Source: Takakia lepidozioides (lineage: Eukaryota > Streptophyta > Takakiopsida > Takakiales > Takakiaceae). Taken from it: a DNA stretch of 64,000 bases. Shown in pieces: positions 31,245 through 43,000 of the stretch. The first letter of the stretch is position 1, and every line of letters starts with the position of its first letter. A program made the position numbers and the translations under genes. The notes below the pieces were generated by a model, which saw only the letters and a list, made by a program, of their open reading frames with translations, ran no database searches and was not told where the DNA came from. Location of the stretch: NCBI GenBank assembly GCA_030704615.1, contig CM060731.1:55966756-56030755 (forward strand), written 5' to 3'.

Positions 31245-33690
31245 AAACCTCATTCATTCAATGGGCGATTGAATGGTTGCCCATCCAAATGATTTTTGTT
31301 TGCTTTCAATCTTTGCCACTATGTTCAACATACCATGTATCAGATCCCGGACTAATATGAAATCAATCGAAATTCATTCGATGGCTCAACGGATGGTTGG
31401 CCATCGAAATGATTTTGGTTTGCTTTGAGACTTGGCCACTATGTTCAATGTGCCCTGTAAGAGGCCCCAGAGTAATATGAGATCAATCGAAATTCGTTCA
31501 ATGGGCCAACGGATGGTTGCCCATCCAAATGATTTTCGTTCGTGTTGAAACTTGGCCAGTGTGTTCAATGTACCCTCTGATACGTCCCAGTGTAATATGA
31601 GATCAATCGAAATTCGTTCAATGGGCCAATGAGGCGTTCACTTGTCATATGGTTTTTGTTCAATGCGAAAAAGAAATCCTGCAATGCGTGCACGGCTATT
31701 GCACCCATTGAACGGATGTGGTTGAAGCCCCTCTTTTGCCCCCATGTGCTTGAACATGTGTGGGACACATGTGCGGAGACACTTTAGACGAATAAATCAT
31801 TTGCCTCCCCATCGACGCGTTCACCCCTCAAGCCATTCCACAATTTAATTGAATTTAAATTCATTTTAAGCCAATAAATAGGTTTGCACTGCCTTTCATT
31901 GGGGGTTTCTGGCACATATCAATTTTGTTTTTGGCTCAATTTTGTTCTGCGGTTTCAAGCATCCCACCGCTACTCCCCTGCCAAAATTTGGACCAATAAA
32001 AAATGCCCCCAAAAAAAAGTGTTCTCTTCGCTCACTATTGCAGAACTCTCTTTAAAGAATGCATGAAGTAGAACACAAATCTAGTTTGGAGTGCAAAACA
32101 CAGAAGAAACTATGGTTTTCGGTCCAAATGAATTATGTTTACTCCCAAATTTGGCACGCACGTTGCATATGGCTACATTATACGCCCCATTCAAAAACGG
32201 AATGAAAAAAAAATCGTGTACACGCGAAACACAGTCCAACATGTCCCAAAGCAATAGCAGATCCAACGAAATACATTCAACGGGTGAACGGATGGTTGCC
32301 CATCCAAATCATTTTTGTTTGCTTCCAAACTTTGCCAGTACGTTCGAGACACCCTCTCACAGGTCCCGGACTAATATGAGATTAGTCAAAATTCATTCGA
32401 TGGCTCAACGGATGGTTGGTCATCGAAATGATTTTGGTTCGCTTTGAGACTTGGCCACTATGTTCAATGTGCCATGTAAGAGGCCCCAGAGTAATATGAG
32501 ATCAATCAAAAAAATTTCAATGGGCCAACGGATGGTTGCCCATCCAAATGATTTTCGTTCGCTTTGAAACTTAGCTAGTGTGTTCAATGTATCCTCTGAT
32601 ACGTCCCAGTGTAATAGGAGATCAATCGAAATTCGTTCAATTGTCCAATGAGGCGTTCACTTGTCATCTGGTTTTTATTCAATGCGAAAAAACAATCCTG
32701 CAATGCGTGCATGGCTATTGCACCCATTAAACGGATGTGGTTGAAGCCCCTATTTTGCCCCCATGTGCTGGAACATGTGTGCGACACATGTGCGGAGGCA
32801 CATTAGACGAATAAATCATTTGCCTCCCCATCGATGCGCTCACCCCTCAAGCCATTCCACAATTTAATTGAATTTAAATTCATTTTAAGCCAATAAATAG
32901 GTTTGCACTGCTTTCATTGGGGGTTTCTGGCACGTATCGATTTTGTTTTTGGCTCAATTTGTACTGCGGCTTCAAGCATCCCACCGCTACTCCCCCGCCA
33001 AAATTTGGACCAATAAAAAATGCCCCAAAAAAAAAGTGTTCTCTTCGCTCACTATTGCAGAATTATGAAGTAGAACAAAAATCTTGTTTGGAGTGCAAAA
33101 CACGGAAGAAACTGTGGTTTTGGGTCAAAATGAATTATGTTTGCTCCCAAATTTGGCACGCACGTTGCATATGGCTACATTACACGCCCCATTCAAAAAC
33201 GGAATGAAAAAAAAATCGTGAGCACGTGAAACACAGTCCAACAGGTCCCAAAGCAATAGCAGATCCAACGGAATACATTCAACGGGTGAACGGATGGTTG
33301 CCCATCCAAATCATTTTTGTTTGCTTCCAAACTTTGCTAGTATGTTTGAGATACCCTCTCACAAGTCCCGGACTAATATAAGATCAATCAAAATTCATTC
33401 GATGGCTCAACGGATGGTTGGCCATCGAAATGATTTTGGTTCATTTTGAGACTTGGCCACTATGTTCAATGTACCATGTAAGAGGCCCCACAGTAATATA
33501 AGATCAATAAAAAATCGTTCAATGGGCCAACGGATGGTTGCCCATCCAAATGATTTTCGTTCGCTTTCAAACTTGACCAGTGTGTTCAATGTACCCTCTG
33601 ATACGTCTCAGTATAATATGAGACCAATTGAAATTATTTTGTGCTTTGAGAACTTTGTGGGTATGTTCGTAGAAAGATCGTAGATTTTGC
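31245..33690. repeat. nested tandem repeat: 120-bp units within about 1.01-kb units
   Basis: A basic unit of about 120 bp (TGGTTGCCCATCCAAATGAT ... GGGCCAACGGA) recurs three or four times, followed by roughly 550 bp of different sequence, and the whole assembly is repeated. The marker CCCTCTGATACGTC recurs at about 31573, 32590 and 33593, a step of 1003-1018 bp. This is a higher-order repeat, as in satellite DNA, but lies inside a transposon. Confidence 0.8.
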
Positions 33691-34080
33691 GAAATGATTA
33701 TGAAATATGCAGTGACCAGGCAAAATTTGTTTGGAAGACGATCGTTCGTAACTCGTTATAACTTATTGATTTACATCAATTTTCCTTGTTCTCCAGCTTT
33801 CGGAGTTCATTGCAAATACCCACATACACGTCATGACCAAATATGACACCATTGTAAATTTGTTTACAGGATGAACAACTTCTTCCCCATCACACGAGTG
33901 TAAATGTGAAAAAAACGCTGCTCATGCAATTGAAATTGGCAGGTGCCGCACATGTGCATTGTGTATTAACAAAATTGGTAATATAGAAAAATGACGGAAT
34001 GCTATCACTGTGTTTTCCAACAATATTCAAGGTACAACAAAAATGCACATTGTATATGTACTACGCTGTCAGTCATTAAA
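33691..34080. other. no gene recognised
   Basis: AT-rich interval between tandem repeats and the RING gene 3' end. Nothing supported. Confidence 0.3.
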
Positions 34081-35673
34081 AGCCTAGTCGTCACCGTCCG
34101 AGGACAATGAATTTGATGTTGTGGCCTGATTTGCACTGCCAATTGCCAGAGCTTGCGACCGTGATCTCGTGGTCAATGAGGGGCCCAATGGCATGTGATC
34201 AATTCTGGCCTGCATCCACCTACTTCGCGACGAAAGTTGACTTTCTTCTTCACTCTCACGACGTGGCGGAGGTGGATTGAGAACAAGTGCTTGGGCTGCA
34301 TGCAAATCGGCAACGAGGCCGTCCACATCCGGCAATAGAGCCCCCGAAACACGATGATAACGGTCTGTCCATAGTCGCCTCCATTTCTCTACAACTGCCT
34401 TGATGGTACTTTGAAACTTTCCAACTGCTTCTCGCAGGCCCTGTCCTTAATCATTGTGTCGTTTCGACAATAAGCCGCCTCGTACGCCTCATTCATTCGG
34501 CGTTGACATATTATAGCATATTCCAGTTCGGACAGCAACAAACGTCTCCCAATCGGTTGTCGGTCATACAACTCGTTCTCCTCCGGCACCCATGGAACTT
34601 GTGGGAGCCGGATAAACCTGGACCTTCTTTGACTCCAATGTCCTCCCAGATTGCGGCAAAACTGCTCTCTCTCCCACCAATCTCGAATGCATCCCACACG
34701 TATGGTCATCTCTCAGTCAAATGTGACCCAGAAATACTGGGGATCTTTGATGTATGCCGGGTTTCCGGCATGTATGCCATGCATCTCTCTGTCTGCATCC
34801 CATATCAAGTTCTTGCCCCAATGCACACTATTCAGAAATGTGAATGGTAGCCCATCCAATGGGAGGTTGTGTCGATTGTATTCAAAACCTATGGGCATCC
34901 GTTCCTCCAAGCCCACCAGCTCATAGAAACGGTGATGGATTGGTGTATGGCATTCTGGGCAAGCGCTCATCCGCAAGGCTTGCGGGATAAGACATGTGAG
35001 ATGGAATATATGTCCACATGATCCAAGCACATGACATCCCTCTGGACCGTATGGATTCCTACACATCGAACAAACTGTGCCATCTGATATCCATGACGGC
35101 AAAACGCCTCGTGGTATCTCCTCTCTCTGGTTTGATGTGGCTGCTTATCCTTGTTGTTATTTCCCACTCTTCCTCTATCTCCAAATTCCAGTTTATACTT
35201 CTGTTCGACCCCAAAATTTTGTGCTCACATCGATCGAATATAGAATCCACATCTGCCCAATTTGTATACCCGGCGAACACGCTTGATGCGATGCGGAGAT
35301 CGTTATACCTTTGGATGTTGGCATAAATGTTATCCACGCTACGGTTCGACATGCGTGCGATACATTGCAAGCCTGACAGTGCCCGCTCTACCCGTGCTTC
35401 TCTGGAGGCCAAATGGGTCGCCAATTGTACTTAATTCTCCCAATCGCCATTCAATGGGACCCATGCCCGAATCTCCAACATTTTGGACAAGCGTCATGCA
35501 GTTGCCATGACAATGTTCTGCTCCTTTGTAACGCGGTCGACATCTAATATCGGATTCATCTCGGATTGAATGACGACCCTCGAGTATTCCCCGGTTTTCA
35601 GTACTGGTTTTTTTTTTTTCCTCCTTCTCTCATCCGCAATTCGTTGTTCCTCAATCATGGTTTTATCGGCCAT
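34081..35673 (-). pseudogene. RING-finger cargo gene, broken
   Basis: Starts at ATG 35673 (MADKTMIEEQRIADERRRKKK), then an A10 run shifts the frame and stops TGA and TAA interrupt an otherwise continuous stretch including VERALSGLQCIARMSNRSVD. A RING-type zinc module lies at 35065-34930: CSMC, 13 residues, then SCGHIFHLTC and CPEC, giving Cys2-Cys/His-His-Cys-Cys2 spacing. The frame then covers FYELVGLEERMPIGFEYNRH and, after further shifts, 34709-34389 and 34335-34084 (acidic tail). RING proteins are usually ubiquitin ligases. Its place inside the hAT suggests captured or element-specific cargo. Not functional as assembled. Confidence 0.6.
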
Positions 35674-36091
35674 AGGGTCAAGGACTTTAAAAAAAAATAG
35701 AAATTAAAGCGACCACCAGTAATTTTACGAAGAAACAAAAAACGATCGCTATTACATCGCGTTCACTGTATTTACAAAGAATAAAAAATAAATATGACCG
35801 CCAGTGATGCCGGTCGCTGCATTAAAATAAAAATGAATGCAGAGTTGGAAGCATGACACAATTGTTCTTCATTCCACAAACAAGTCACCGAACACAAACA
35901 TGAGCAAGTGACGGTGCATTTGGCCGACATTTTGGCTGGTATACACATGGGCAACATCTTTTATTTTCCAACACATACACAACAACAATACAAATACTCA
36001 TAGTGACAATGATCATACTGGTATTACTTCACTACATAAATGTAAACATGTTCACTAAAATGTGTTGATGCCTTCCTACAACTGTTTTGCT
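35674..36091. repeat. intergenic region with two internal palindrome relics
   Basis: 35705-35750 and 35793-35820 contain decayed members of the GCGACC...GGTCGCT family (for example GACCGCCAGTGATGCCGGTCGCT). They lie between two cargo genes, far from the ends, and may mark an old internal junction. Confidence 0.6.
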
Positions 36092-39000
36092 TCAATTCCT
36101 TCTACTACTTCGACAGCGAGACGAAGAAGATCTTAATTCTAATGCTTCGATAGGTTGAAAATCCGGGTTACCCTCGACTTCACTACCATTGCCATGATCC
36201 GTGCTGGAATCGTCCTCTCTATCCGACCTCATATGTCCAGGCTTTTGAATCTGCAAGCGACCTCGAACCACTTTTAGTTCTCTCTGAGGTCGACTCCCAC
36301 TCCGGTCTTGAATACCATCCACGGTATCTTGCCTGTTTGTGGGCCGATCACCTACAAAAGGTTGGACTGTTCTCTGTCATTTATGGACTTGGGACGCAAT
36401 CGAAGGTGGTCTCGAAGGAGGTATCGGAGGGGGGTCTGTCCGAGATGGACCGGCATTAGATGGTCCGGCATGTGAGGAACCACGGGTCTGCTGCGCAACA
36501 CGTCAGTTAAGGTGAAATTGTAGTGGCGGGTTGTCATCATCCGAGGCTTCAACTTCCGCCCGGTCCATTGCAGCAGAATGATGCGTGCATGTGGAAAACA
36601 GATCAACCTTGTTGTTCCTTAATGCCCGTTGTGTTAATGGGGAGCTGAATCGGTTTTGGCATTGTGGTGGAGCTGGTCGTATCGGTGAGGCATGATCCCG
36701 TCCCGTCGACTATACAATGGGTTCAACACCATCATTTGTATGAACAGGGTTGCGTACGTCGCTTGGTCCTGGAAGTTCATCACCCCTAAGCTCCATTGGG
36801 GCACTACCGGTGGCTTCAGCGTGTAGTGGGGGGCGAGGATCGACCCCAACTTCATTTTGAGGACCATGTTCTGGGGATGACAAGTTGTAGCTTCACCTTC
36901 ATCTACGATACGCACTTCTTTAAGAATGTCATCAAAGGTCGGCTGGATATAAGCATCCTCCTCTGTGAATGTAAACGGGTCATACGCATTTTCGGGAGAA
37001 TCATCGGATCCATCTTCACTATCAAAGGCAGATGATTCCCTCTGAGATGATTCTCTCTGAGGCTCAGTATCGTCACTCAACGAATCTACCTTAGAAGTAG
37101 AGTCTTCGGAATGCAAATTCCTCTCATACCATGCTGCAGCATCATCCGCTGCCCTCTCACGTAGCAGTCGGCAATTGGTATACATTTACACCAATTTGTC
37201 AGCCCTCGCAGGATTCAACCTGTTGCGAATCTTGTTGTGAACAAATGAGTGATTGCTCCAATTGCGTTCGCAAGATGAGGCAGAGCACACTTGAGCAAGA
37301 ATACGCTTCGCAATAGGAGCCAATATTCTTGCTCTAGCTCCAATCAGATCCAACTATTCATGTGACAACATATTGAGCTCTTTTGGATCCGGCATGTCCT
37401 CAAAAGGGTCGCGGCGATCTGAGAAGCATTGGTACTCGGATATAGCTCTCTCTGCCATGCTCAGCGGAGCCAGTTGCATGAGCACTCGCATGAGGCCGGC
37501 CTTGGCATCAGCGTCGTCTTGGAGCATGGTATTGTCGAGCAAGAATGGATTGAGCAAAACCCCCGCATAATGCAAGTCCATTCAAACCATCGAACGACGG
37601 TCGTGAAATGCATCTTCAGCACTGTCCGCAAGTTCAGGTTCCAAGGAGAAGGGAGGATGTCTCAAGGATTGGACGTGCTTATCAAGATTTTGCATTAGTA
37701 ACCATGCCTTGCCCATTACTGGTTGCTTTCCATCAAACTCCCGCAAGACGATTAATACCGGTTCTACCATATAAACAAAGTTTTCATATTTCTTCTATAA
37801 ATCATCGTTGCGAGTGCTATTTTAAACTTTTCGACTTTTGCCCAATGACTTGGCTTTTCTGAAGTCCCACAATGTCCGTATATACGCATCTCATTGAGGA
37901 TCGATGATGGTGTGCTCCAGACTGCTCTTCACCGTCACCAACCGATCCACCATCAAGAAGTTAGTGACAAAACGAGTTTCACCTGGATTGTGGAGGTTGT
38001 ATTTGGATTCATGCCTCCTCTATATTGCCAAAAGGATGTGGTGTGTGCGGATGAATGACACAACAGTCTTCGCTCGCTTGACAAGTTGTTTCACCCACTG
38101 TTCTTATCCCCAATCTTCCAAAAGGAGGTCAAGGATATGAGCAGCACAACCTTGATAGTACATATGGGGATAACGTGCCAACAAGATGTCTGTAGTGTTT
38201 CTCATGTTAACGGCATTGTCTGTGCATATTTGCATGATTCAATCACTTCCGACCTGTTCGATGAAGTCCGTCAATAGTTGGCATTGATAACGTCCATCTT
38301 TCTTCTCGCCGCTAGTGTCGATCGATCCCAAGAATTGTTTCCCAGCTGGACATACGAGCATGACATTGAACAACGGTATGTTTGTAACAGAACTCCAACC
38401 ATCGGCACATATAGTGCGCTATCGTTGACCTTTTGGGTAAGCTCGGTCATGGCGTCTTCTAGCAATCATGTGCGGAGATTGTGAAAAATCGGAGGCACGT
38501 ACGTAGATCTGGACTCTGAGGTTGCTCTAACGGCAGAAACAAATGTCGGAAGCCTTGCCACATTAAATGGTATGTTGGCCTCGAAAAAAAACTGCGCCCA
38601 TTTTTTATCCAACTGTCTTTTCGTAGACAAGTTAAGACCTTCCTGCATGGATTGCTGCCGTAATCCTCTACTCCGTTGAAGTGTAGCTTGGGTACAAAGA
38701 GGTGTTGAAGCAGGTGTTGCTCCGGCACAACCCACTTGTCCAAGGACACCCGAAGCCTCACAAAAGTCGCCCTGGATACTAATCGGGGCATCCTGATGGG
38801 AAGATGGAGTGTTCTGCTCAGAGGTCATGTCCAGATCCAAAGACATTGGAATATTGCCTCCACACTGGGCAAAATGATTTTTTACCCGCATAGATGCTTT
38901 AGGGCATAAACCCACCTCAGCGCTCTTCACACCTTTATAGCCGAGGTGAGCGAGCAACCGATCCTTACGATAACAAAGCTTTAATCCACATATAGGTTGC

Positions 39001-39125
39001 ACTCAACACTACCAGTGGCACTAACAGTGTTCGGGATTGCCGTATACCAAGGGTTCCATTCCTCCCTCATCTTCACCCAATATCCACTCCCCTGGGCCCT
39101 AGCGATGTATGCAACAAAAAACAGT
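36092..39125 (-). pseudogene. hAT transposase (BED, DUF659, dimerisation), broken
   Basis: Domains run right to left. A BED-type finger at about 39025-38880: GSVECN, then in a shifted frame CGLKLCYRKDRLLAHLGY ... GLCPK. At 38610-38470 KKWAQFFFEANIPFNVARLP and YVPPIFHNLRT match the DUF659 region of hAT proteins. 37770-37582 (EPVLIVLREFDGKQPVMGKA) and 37581-37354 (DLHYAGVLLNPFLL) belong to the middle. 37330-37180 is the C-terminal dimerisation block (ILAQVCSASSCERNWS, then NKIRNRLNPARADKLV). An acidic Ser/Glu-rich tail follows, to 36092. Several shifts and stops make it inactive, though some breaks might be unrecognised introns. Confidence 0.8.
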
Positions 39126-39386
39126 CACCTATAAATGAATGTGTTGTGAATGTAGAGTGCAATGCGATTGCCCAACACTCCTACACCTGTAAGCAACCCA
39201 AGTGGATCGATGTGGGTTGTAGTGTTGAGCTTATACACAATCTGCTGAAGTGGCTTTGGTGGAAGCGACAACGGCAAAAGATGCGCACCCTCCTCTTGGG
39301 CTACACTCTCGTTCAATGGAAGAGAACATCCAAAGCAACCTCAAGTGTTTGCGCCAAAAGAAGTGAGGAGCTTGGTGACCCTCATT

Positions 39387-39395
39387 CTTTATATA
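39387..39395 (-). promoter_or_regulatory. TATA box for the hAT transposase
   Basis: Minus-strand TATATAAAG lies between the right palindrome array and the transposase, mirroring the + strand TATA box at 28569. Confidence 0.45.
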
Positions 39396-39503
39396 TGATC
39401 CAAGAATGATGAAAGTGAAATGAAAGTGAAATGAATAAATGACGAACCAATAGCGCCCACCCAAAAAAGGTTGTACAACCATATTTGTTGTAATTTTGAA
39501 ATT

Positions 39504-40050
39504 AAGCGACCGCTAATACTACGGTCGCTATTTTTATTTTTTATGAAAAACAAGCGACCACCACTACTGCGGTCGCTTTTATTTCCTTTCATTTTGTGCA
39601 ATATTGCGGTCACTTCTATTTTGTATATTCTTAAATTTAAGCGACCGCCCATATGGCGGTCGCTATTGTTTTTTATTTCAAAATATAATGCGACTGCCGG
39701 TATGGCGGTCGCTTCATTTGTTAATATATTTCAAATAAAGCGACCGCCAATATGGTGGTCGTTTTTATTTTTAATATTTCTAAAACCACGCGACCGCCAG
39801 TAAGGCGGCCGCTTTTAATCTTTATATTTTCAAGTTTAAGCGACCTCTATTTTTTTTTAAAAATAAATTGAAGCGACTGCCAAAATAGCGGTCGCTATTT
39901 CTTTTTTTAATTCAAAAAATAAAGCGACCGCCAGTGCGACCGCCAATCTTGCTTTAAAAAATAAATAAATTGAAGCGACCGCCAATAGGGCGGTCGCTAT
40001 TTCTTTTTTAATTTCGGAAAACAAAGCGACCGCCATAATTGGCGGTCCCG
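39504..40050. repeat. right palindrome array, about 12 positions at 50 bp
   Basis: Same palindrome as the left array, starting near 39504, 39552, 39639, 39688, 39738, 39788, 39838 (half), 39871, 39922 (compound), 39973 and 40024, with a half-site at 39603. The 50-bp step is the same as on the left although the spacers differ. Confidence 0.9.
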
Positions 40051-40182
40051 TTCATTTTGTTAATTTTCAAAATGTATTTGCCACCGCCACCGTGTCGGCG
40101 ACGTGGCTGCTTAAGTGGCAGTATTTTACCTGATACTATTTTTATCAGAATATTCCCCGAACCTGATGTGACGGAGGTCCCG

Positions 40183-40214
40183 TCAACGTCAGGTCTGTTG
40201 TGACCTGACGTTGA
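40183..40214. repeat. right terminal hairpin, 13-bp perfect stem
   Basis: TCAACGTCAGGTC, loop TGTTGT, GACCTGACGTTGA. The stem ends eight bases from the element end and overlaps the conserved TGATAAC of the terminal repeat. Confidence 0.8.
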
Positions 40215-40222
40215 TAACCGAG

Positions 40223-40230
40223 GGGCACGT
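40223..40230. other. right target-site duplication of hAT (GGGCACGT)
   Basis: Matches 27271-27278. Confidence 0.8.
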
Positions 40231-41723
40231 TTGGAAGAAGAGTTTGACATCTTTCGTTGTAATCCATAGAGATTCCACACACTTGCAATCCTCCGATGTA
40301 ATGAGGATTGCCGGTGGTTTCCCTTTCCTGAATATAAGAGGCATGACATAAGCAGCCTTCGGGGCAGCCACAATTTCCAGAGCAGAGCAACCCTTGAGGT
40401 TGAGCGCAGGAAAGGAGTTAGAGTGGAGACAAGTATTGGAGAAAAAAGAATTGCATGAGATACCTGTGGTTATCTTAGGGCCCGCTTGCTTGGTACGAGT
40501 AGTTAGGTGAACCTCTGGAATTGTTGATCTTTCCTTGAGAATTGCCTTGCCTTTGGAATTGATATTTCTCAGCTGGTCGTGGGCCCCCTGTTCTTTCCGC
40601 ATAGGGTCCACATTGAAAACTCCTAGAAGAGACCTGGAACCTTGGGCTGGATTGCAGTGGATCTTGTTGGTAGGGTTTGTTTGACCGCCCTGCCTGCATG
40701 GTATTTGGCTGCCTCAAGCTAGGGTAAATCTTCGGTGATGTTGTCGTGTCCCTTTGCAGTGCCCTGCCTTTGGAGTTCATGATGTCCAGAAGAGTGTAGT
40801 CTTCCAATTATTTTGCATATGACCTTGCCTATGGACCTGGCTATGGAGACTCCTTGACTCGTGTGGGAGCCTTGGGTTGGATTGTGTGTGGTCCTAGCAG
40901 GAAGGCACATTGGAAGGGACTGTTGGTGCGGCATGCCACTGATTCAATCCTGGGATGCAATGGTCTCCCATCGATACTCCAGTTATCTGTCAATGTATTC
41001 GCTTGGTCCAGCAGTTGAAATGTTGGCTTCGGATTGGCAGGGGAGTGTTTACTTTTGGCTTCTGTGCATTCAATTTTGCATGTCTGGCCACAATTAAAGC
41101 ATGCAGCGTAGGTAGGGTCCTCTATGAGCTTGATAGTGTAGAAATTGCCCTTGTCATCAATAGGAAGTTTGACAACTGTGGTAGAATCTCATCATCAGGC
41201 ATCATCAGAACTATTTTAGCACTCCCAGTTTCATACAAACGCGATGCAATAATCACTTATTTCCACACAGGGTCATGTCTCAAGTTGGCAGTGCATATCT
41301 GGGGGTCAAACACCGCCAGGCAACCAAGGTATGAACCAAAATGATTGGCTATATCTGCCAGGTTGACCAAGTATTGATCCGGGATATGAGGGACTGAGAC
41401 AATGCGGGCCCTCCATAATTTCCCATTCATGTTTCCCATCTTGAGGACCAAGGGAATATGTTAACGTTGAACCCCATGGTGTGTGGGTTGAATGAAAGGG
41501 CCTGAGAGGCAGCTTCCCGAGTTTCAAAGAGAATTGAGAAAAACCCACGACCTTTTGAATGACAGAATTGTTGTCTAAGTTCCCCTGGGCCCCCTAGATG
41601 TCGAATGGCCCAGTCTCTGACAAGTGCCCTATCTATTCTTTTACCAGGGAAGTGGATGAGTATACCATGCTCCTCCATCGAGGCCACCCTTCTCTGAAGA
41701 TGGGGGGAGTCCAGCGCAATCAT
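40231..41723 (-). pseudogene. LINE ORF1, 5' part
   Basis: First ORF of the interrupted LINE. The start region reads MEEHGILIHFPGKRIDRA and continues GRGFFSILFETREAASQALS, ...VNIFPWSSRW; then in other frames RIVSVPHIPDQYLVNLADIA and NHFGSYLGCLAVFDPQI. This order matches the ORF1 of the LINE at 58.5-59.6 kb (HGILVHFPG, GRGFYTIKFGSKEDADRAL, FFPWTPAWG, HFGSYIGSLNVFYP), so the two are related DUF4283-type ORF1 proteins. A degenerate zinc knuckle (CFNCGQTCKIEC) lies near 41065. Multiple shifts and stops. It ends in frame at the hAT insertion. Confidence 0.75.
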
Positions 41724-42449
41724 AGGATAGTCTTTCTCCAGTTCTTCCTCATTGATTAGCTCCTCATCTGCATCGATTTGAGCTGGCGGAAAGAGGTGTT
41801 GCCAAATTTATCCGTGGCATTTTAGGCAGGGGCTGGAGGGGGGATAAAGGGTTGTATGAGAAATGTGCCGGAGCTCTTGCTGATGCACTGGCCGAGCCCA
41901 TCCTGGAGCAGCCATCATCGGCTGTTCATCCTTCCTCCCTTATTCATCTTCTATCAACACAGGGGGTTCACTGATTCGTTGGTTTACGGAGCCGCCTCTA
42001 TTTAATGCGGCGGTCTCTTTCTACAGAGACGTTTCCCGCTTCTTCCAGCTCCTCTACTTCCTCTTTCACTTGTTCTAGCTTAAGTGTCTCTAGTTTCTTC
42101 GCTCGTTGATAGCTCTTGTATGTATTTTTCTTACTTGCGATTCCAATCCTTCTTGCATAGGCTCTCTTAAGTGTCTTTAGGTAGCTCGGTTTTCCAGTCT
42201 AGATCATTTTTCAGTGGAATAGTGGTCCCCGTTTCTTCTTCCCTTCGTCTCAATGGCTCCCGGAAACAAGCACCAGTCAAGGGAAGGGGATATGCGTGTC
42301 AAAGGATAGAGAAAAAGAAGGGGATATTGGTAATAGGATGCTCCGCATGGGAATGTAGAGGAAGAAACCGACCGTTGGGGAACCTTCCGCACCCGCCATC
42401 AATCCCTTTAGAGATCGCCCCTGGAACAATGATTGGATATATTACTAAA
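41724..42449 (-). other. presumed LINE 5' UTR and flank
   Basis: Upstream of the LINE ORF1 on its coding strand; partly purine-rich on the minus strand (41985-42110), as LINE leaders often are. No gene is seen. Confidence 0.35.
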
Positions 42450-43000
42450 TAAATTCATGGAAAATTTCAATTGAATTTTTCAATAGTTAAGTTGTTTGTT
42501 TTCAAGTGTTTTTTTCAACTCTTTACACATGAAGTGGGCTTTCCTTGGACAATGAATGGATATCTGTATAGTAGGGATGCACTGACTTATTCTCATTATT
42601 TTTGGACCTGCGGGGTGGGAGATATGGAATTTCAAGTACTTTTGGTCCATGGAAATTCCCGGAAAATAGCTTTCCTGGAATAATGAATGGATATATTACC
42701 AAATAAATTCATGGAAAAAAATAAATTGGTTTTTTCAATATATGAAGCAAGGTAGTTTATTCGTTTGTTTTCAAGTATTTATTTCAACTCTTCACACATG
42801 AAGTGGGTTTTCCTCGGACAATGATAGGATATCTAATACTCATTAAATTCATGGAAAACAATAAATTGGTTATTTCAATATACGAAGCAAGGTAGTTTAT
42901 TTGTTTGTTTTCAAGTGTTTTTTTCAACTCTTCACACATGAAGTGGGCTTTCCTCGGACAATGATTGGATATCTAATAGTCAATAAGTTCATGGAAGAAA
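42450..43000. repeat. tandem repeat, about 140-bp period
   Basis: Units contain AAATTCATGG (near 42451, 42705, 42845 and, altered, 42988) followed by TTTTCAAGT[G/A]TTTTTTTCAACTC and CACACATGAAGTGGG. The first step is longer because of an insertion. Confidence 0.7.

Larger units (their letters stand above)
27279..40222 (-). mobile_element. 12.9-kb hAT-type transposon inserted in a LINE
   Basis: Ends are imperfect 11-bp inverted repeats: CCTAGTTATCA on the left and CTCGGTTATCA read inward from the right (eight matches, three transitions). An 8-bp duplication flanks it, and removing the element plus one duplication restores a continuous LINE frame (KLFFQTC joined to PPGSNPEM). Inside, in order: left terminal hairpin, left palindrome array, TATA box and kinase-like gene (+), foldback, kilobase tandem repeats, RING gene (-), hAT transposase (-), TATA box for it, right palindrome array, right terminal hairpin. 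It is far larger than typical hATs (about 3-5 kb) and carries cargo. The transposase is decayed, so mobility would depend on another copy. Confidence 0.8.

Noticed and set aside
39213-39222. GTTGTAGTG as the far end of a CACTA element
   Set aside because: It lies inside the hAT, on the wrong side and orientation for the CACTA end at 44214.
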